NCBI GenBank assembly: GCA_026225945.1
Contig: JAMJFZ010003656.1
Coordinates: 930,001-994,000 of the forward strand
Length of the DNA: 64,000 nt
Reading direction: 5' to 3'
DNA from: Cricetomys ansorgei
Lineage: Eukaryota > Chordata > Mammalia > Rodentia > Nesomyidae
In this document: in pieces, positions 63,073-64,000 of the stretch
How the letters are laid out: each line of letters begins with the position of its first letter
Position numbering within the stretch: position 1 is the first letter of the stretch
Notes under the pieces: model-generated
What the model was told of the DNA's origin: nothing
Databases searched by the model: none
Seen by the model: the letters and a program-made list of their open reading frames with translations, nothing else
Program-made: the position numbers and the translations under genes

Positions 63073-63711
63073 TTGACAATATTAACCTCCACAGTGAACC
63101 AAGCTGAGGGATGAAGGAATGTTCATTCTTCACTAAACTGTGTGTCCTTTCATACTATTTTGAAATGTTTTAAGTTAATTATAATGAAAGAGAAAATATT
63201 GATAGCTTTAAGAAATAAAAAAAAAAGAAAAGGATTACGGAGTGGGTGAATAGAGAAAGGATGCAGCCTAATCTAGAAAAAGACAACACACTTGTATTCA
63301 AAACCAGGTCTGCTACTGTATATGTGGCTTTGTGACCTATCCTGTCGTCCTCTGTAAAATGAGACCAAATAAAGTATTGAGATGTCAACTTTGAAAAATC
63401 AGACCATACTGCCTGACCACAAGCAAACTGAAGTTTGGGTGGTCTGGCTGAAATTCAGGTTATAAGAATTTCCTTGGGACCTGCCCTATACCAAGCACAG
63501 TGGGTGGTGTGGGGTGGACAGTGGGGAATACAATGGTAACTAAAGCCTAGCTTCTGCCATGAAATAGCTCACAGCCTAGTGGTGGAGATAACAGAGGCCA
63601 ATGTCAATACAATATGATCAGTGGATCCTAGATTAAGGAAGGAAAGACTGTTCCAAGGGGAGGAAACAGTTGGAACAAAAGCTATGGATTTGAAACAGCT
63701 TAAGATGTGCA

Positions 63712-63872
63712 GAGAAGCTGGGCAGTGGTGGTACATACCTTCAATCCCAGCACTCACGAGAGGCAGAGGCAGACAGATCTCTGTGAGTTCGAGGCCAGCC
63801 TGGTCTACAGAGTGAGTTCCAGGACAGCCAGAGCTACAACAGAGAACCCTGTCTTAAAAAAAAAAAAAGATG
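63712..63872 (+). mobile_element. B1 SINE
   Basis: GCTGGGCAGTGGTGGTACAT to AACAGAGAACCCTGTCTT, A12 tail. Confidence 0.93.
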
Positions 63873-64000
63873 TGCAGAGAACTAAATACAGTCCCTAAGA
63901 CTAATGTGAGAGGGGCCAGGGAAAGGAGGCACAAAGAGACAAAGGCAGAAGCAGCAGCTACACCACAGAGGTATTCACAAGCTTTGCTCAGGGATTAGAA

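Overview
The window is nuclear DNA of a muroid rodent. It is dense in B1 (7SL-type), B2/B3-like and B4-like SINEs, rodent L1 3' ends and a URR1-type hAT element, with older MIR, L2, HAL1 and MER20 relics underneath. I cannot fix the genus by eye. The gene content, a cohesin SMC1 gene head-to-head with RIBC1, corresponds to the mammalian X-chromosome SMC1A-RIBC1 locus.

Layout: 1-7.6 kb is repeat-rich DNA, including a four-element nest of transposons (HAL1-like host, B3-type SINE, solo LTR, L1 3' end). About 7.6-15.6 kb is probably SMC1A 3' UTR and/or downstream flank, full of L2, MIR and SINE copies; the poly(A) end is not settled. From 15,605 to 55,715 the minus strand carries all 25 coding exons of SMC1A (1233 codons expected), and every intron obeys GT-AG. 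A CpG-rich divergent promoter lies at about 55.1-56.15 kb. Rightward from it, RIBC1 has an untranslated first exon that I could not delimit, a long 5'-UTR intron full of repeats, and its first coding exon at 62,143-62,259. The rest of RIBC1 is beyond the window.

SMC1A encodes the cohesin ATPase arm that pairs with SMC3. Walker A, the long coiled coils, the hinge, both SQ phosphorylation sites, the signature motif and Walker B are all recognisable. RIBC1 is a RIB43A-family ciliary/flagellar microtubule protein and is linked to SMC1A only by the shared promoter region.

The most important observation is that SMC1A, otherwise apparently intact, carries two single-base deletions 723 bp apart (exon 20 near 18,653 and exon 22 near 17,930). 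Taken literally they truncate the protein at 1099 residues, before the ATPase signature and Walker B. In an essential X-linked gene this most likely marks base-calling or assembly errors. Other points: an antisense B1 whose poly-T begins at intron position +6 of exon 3, a GTNNGT tandem donor at exon 2, a CTCF-like motif in the cohesin-gene promoter, and a solo LTR with a clean 5-bp target duplication inside a SINE. I found no undescribed gene system.
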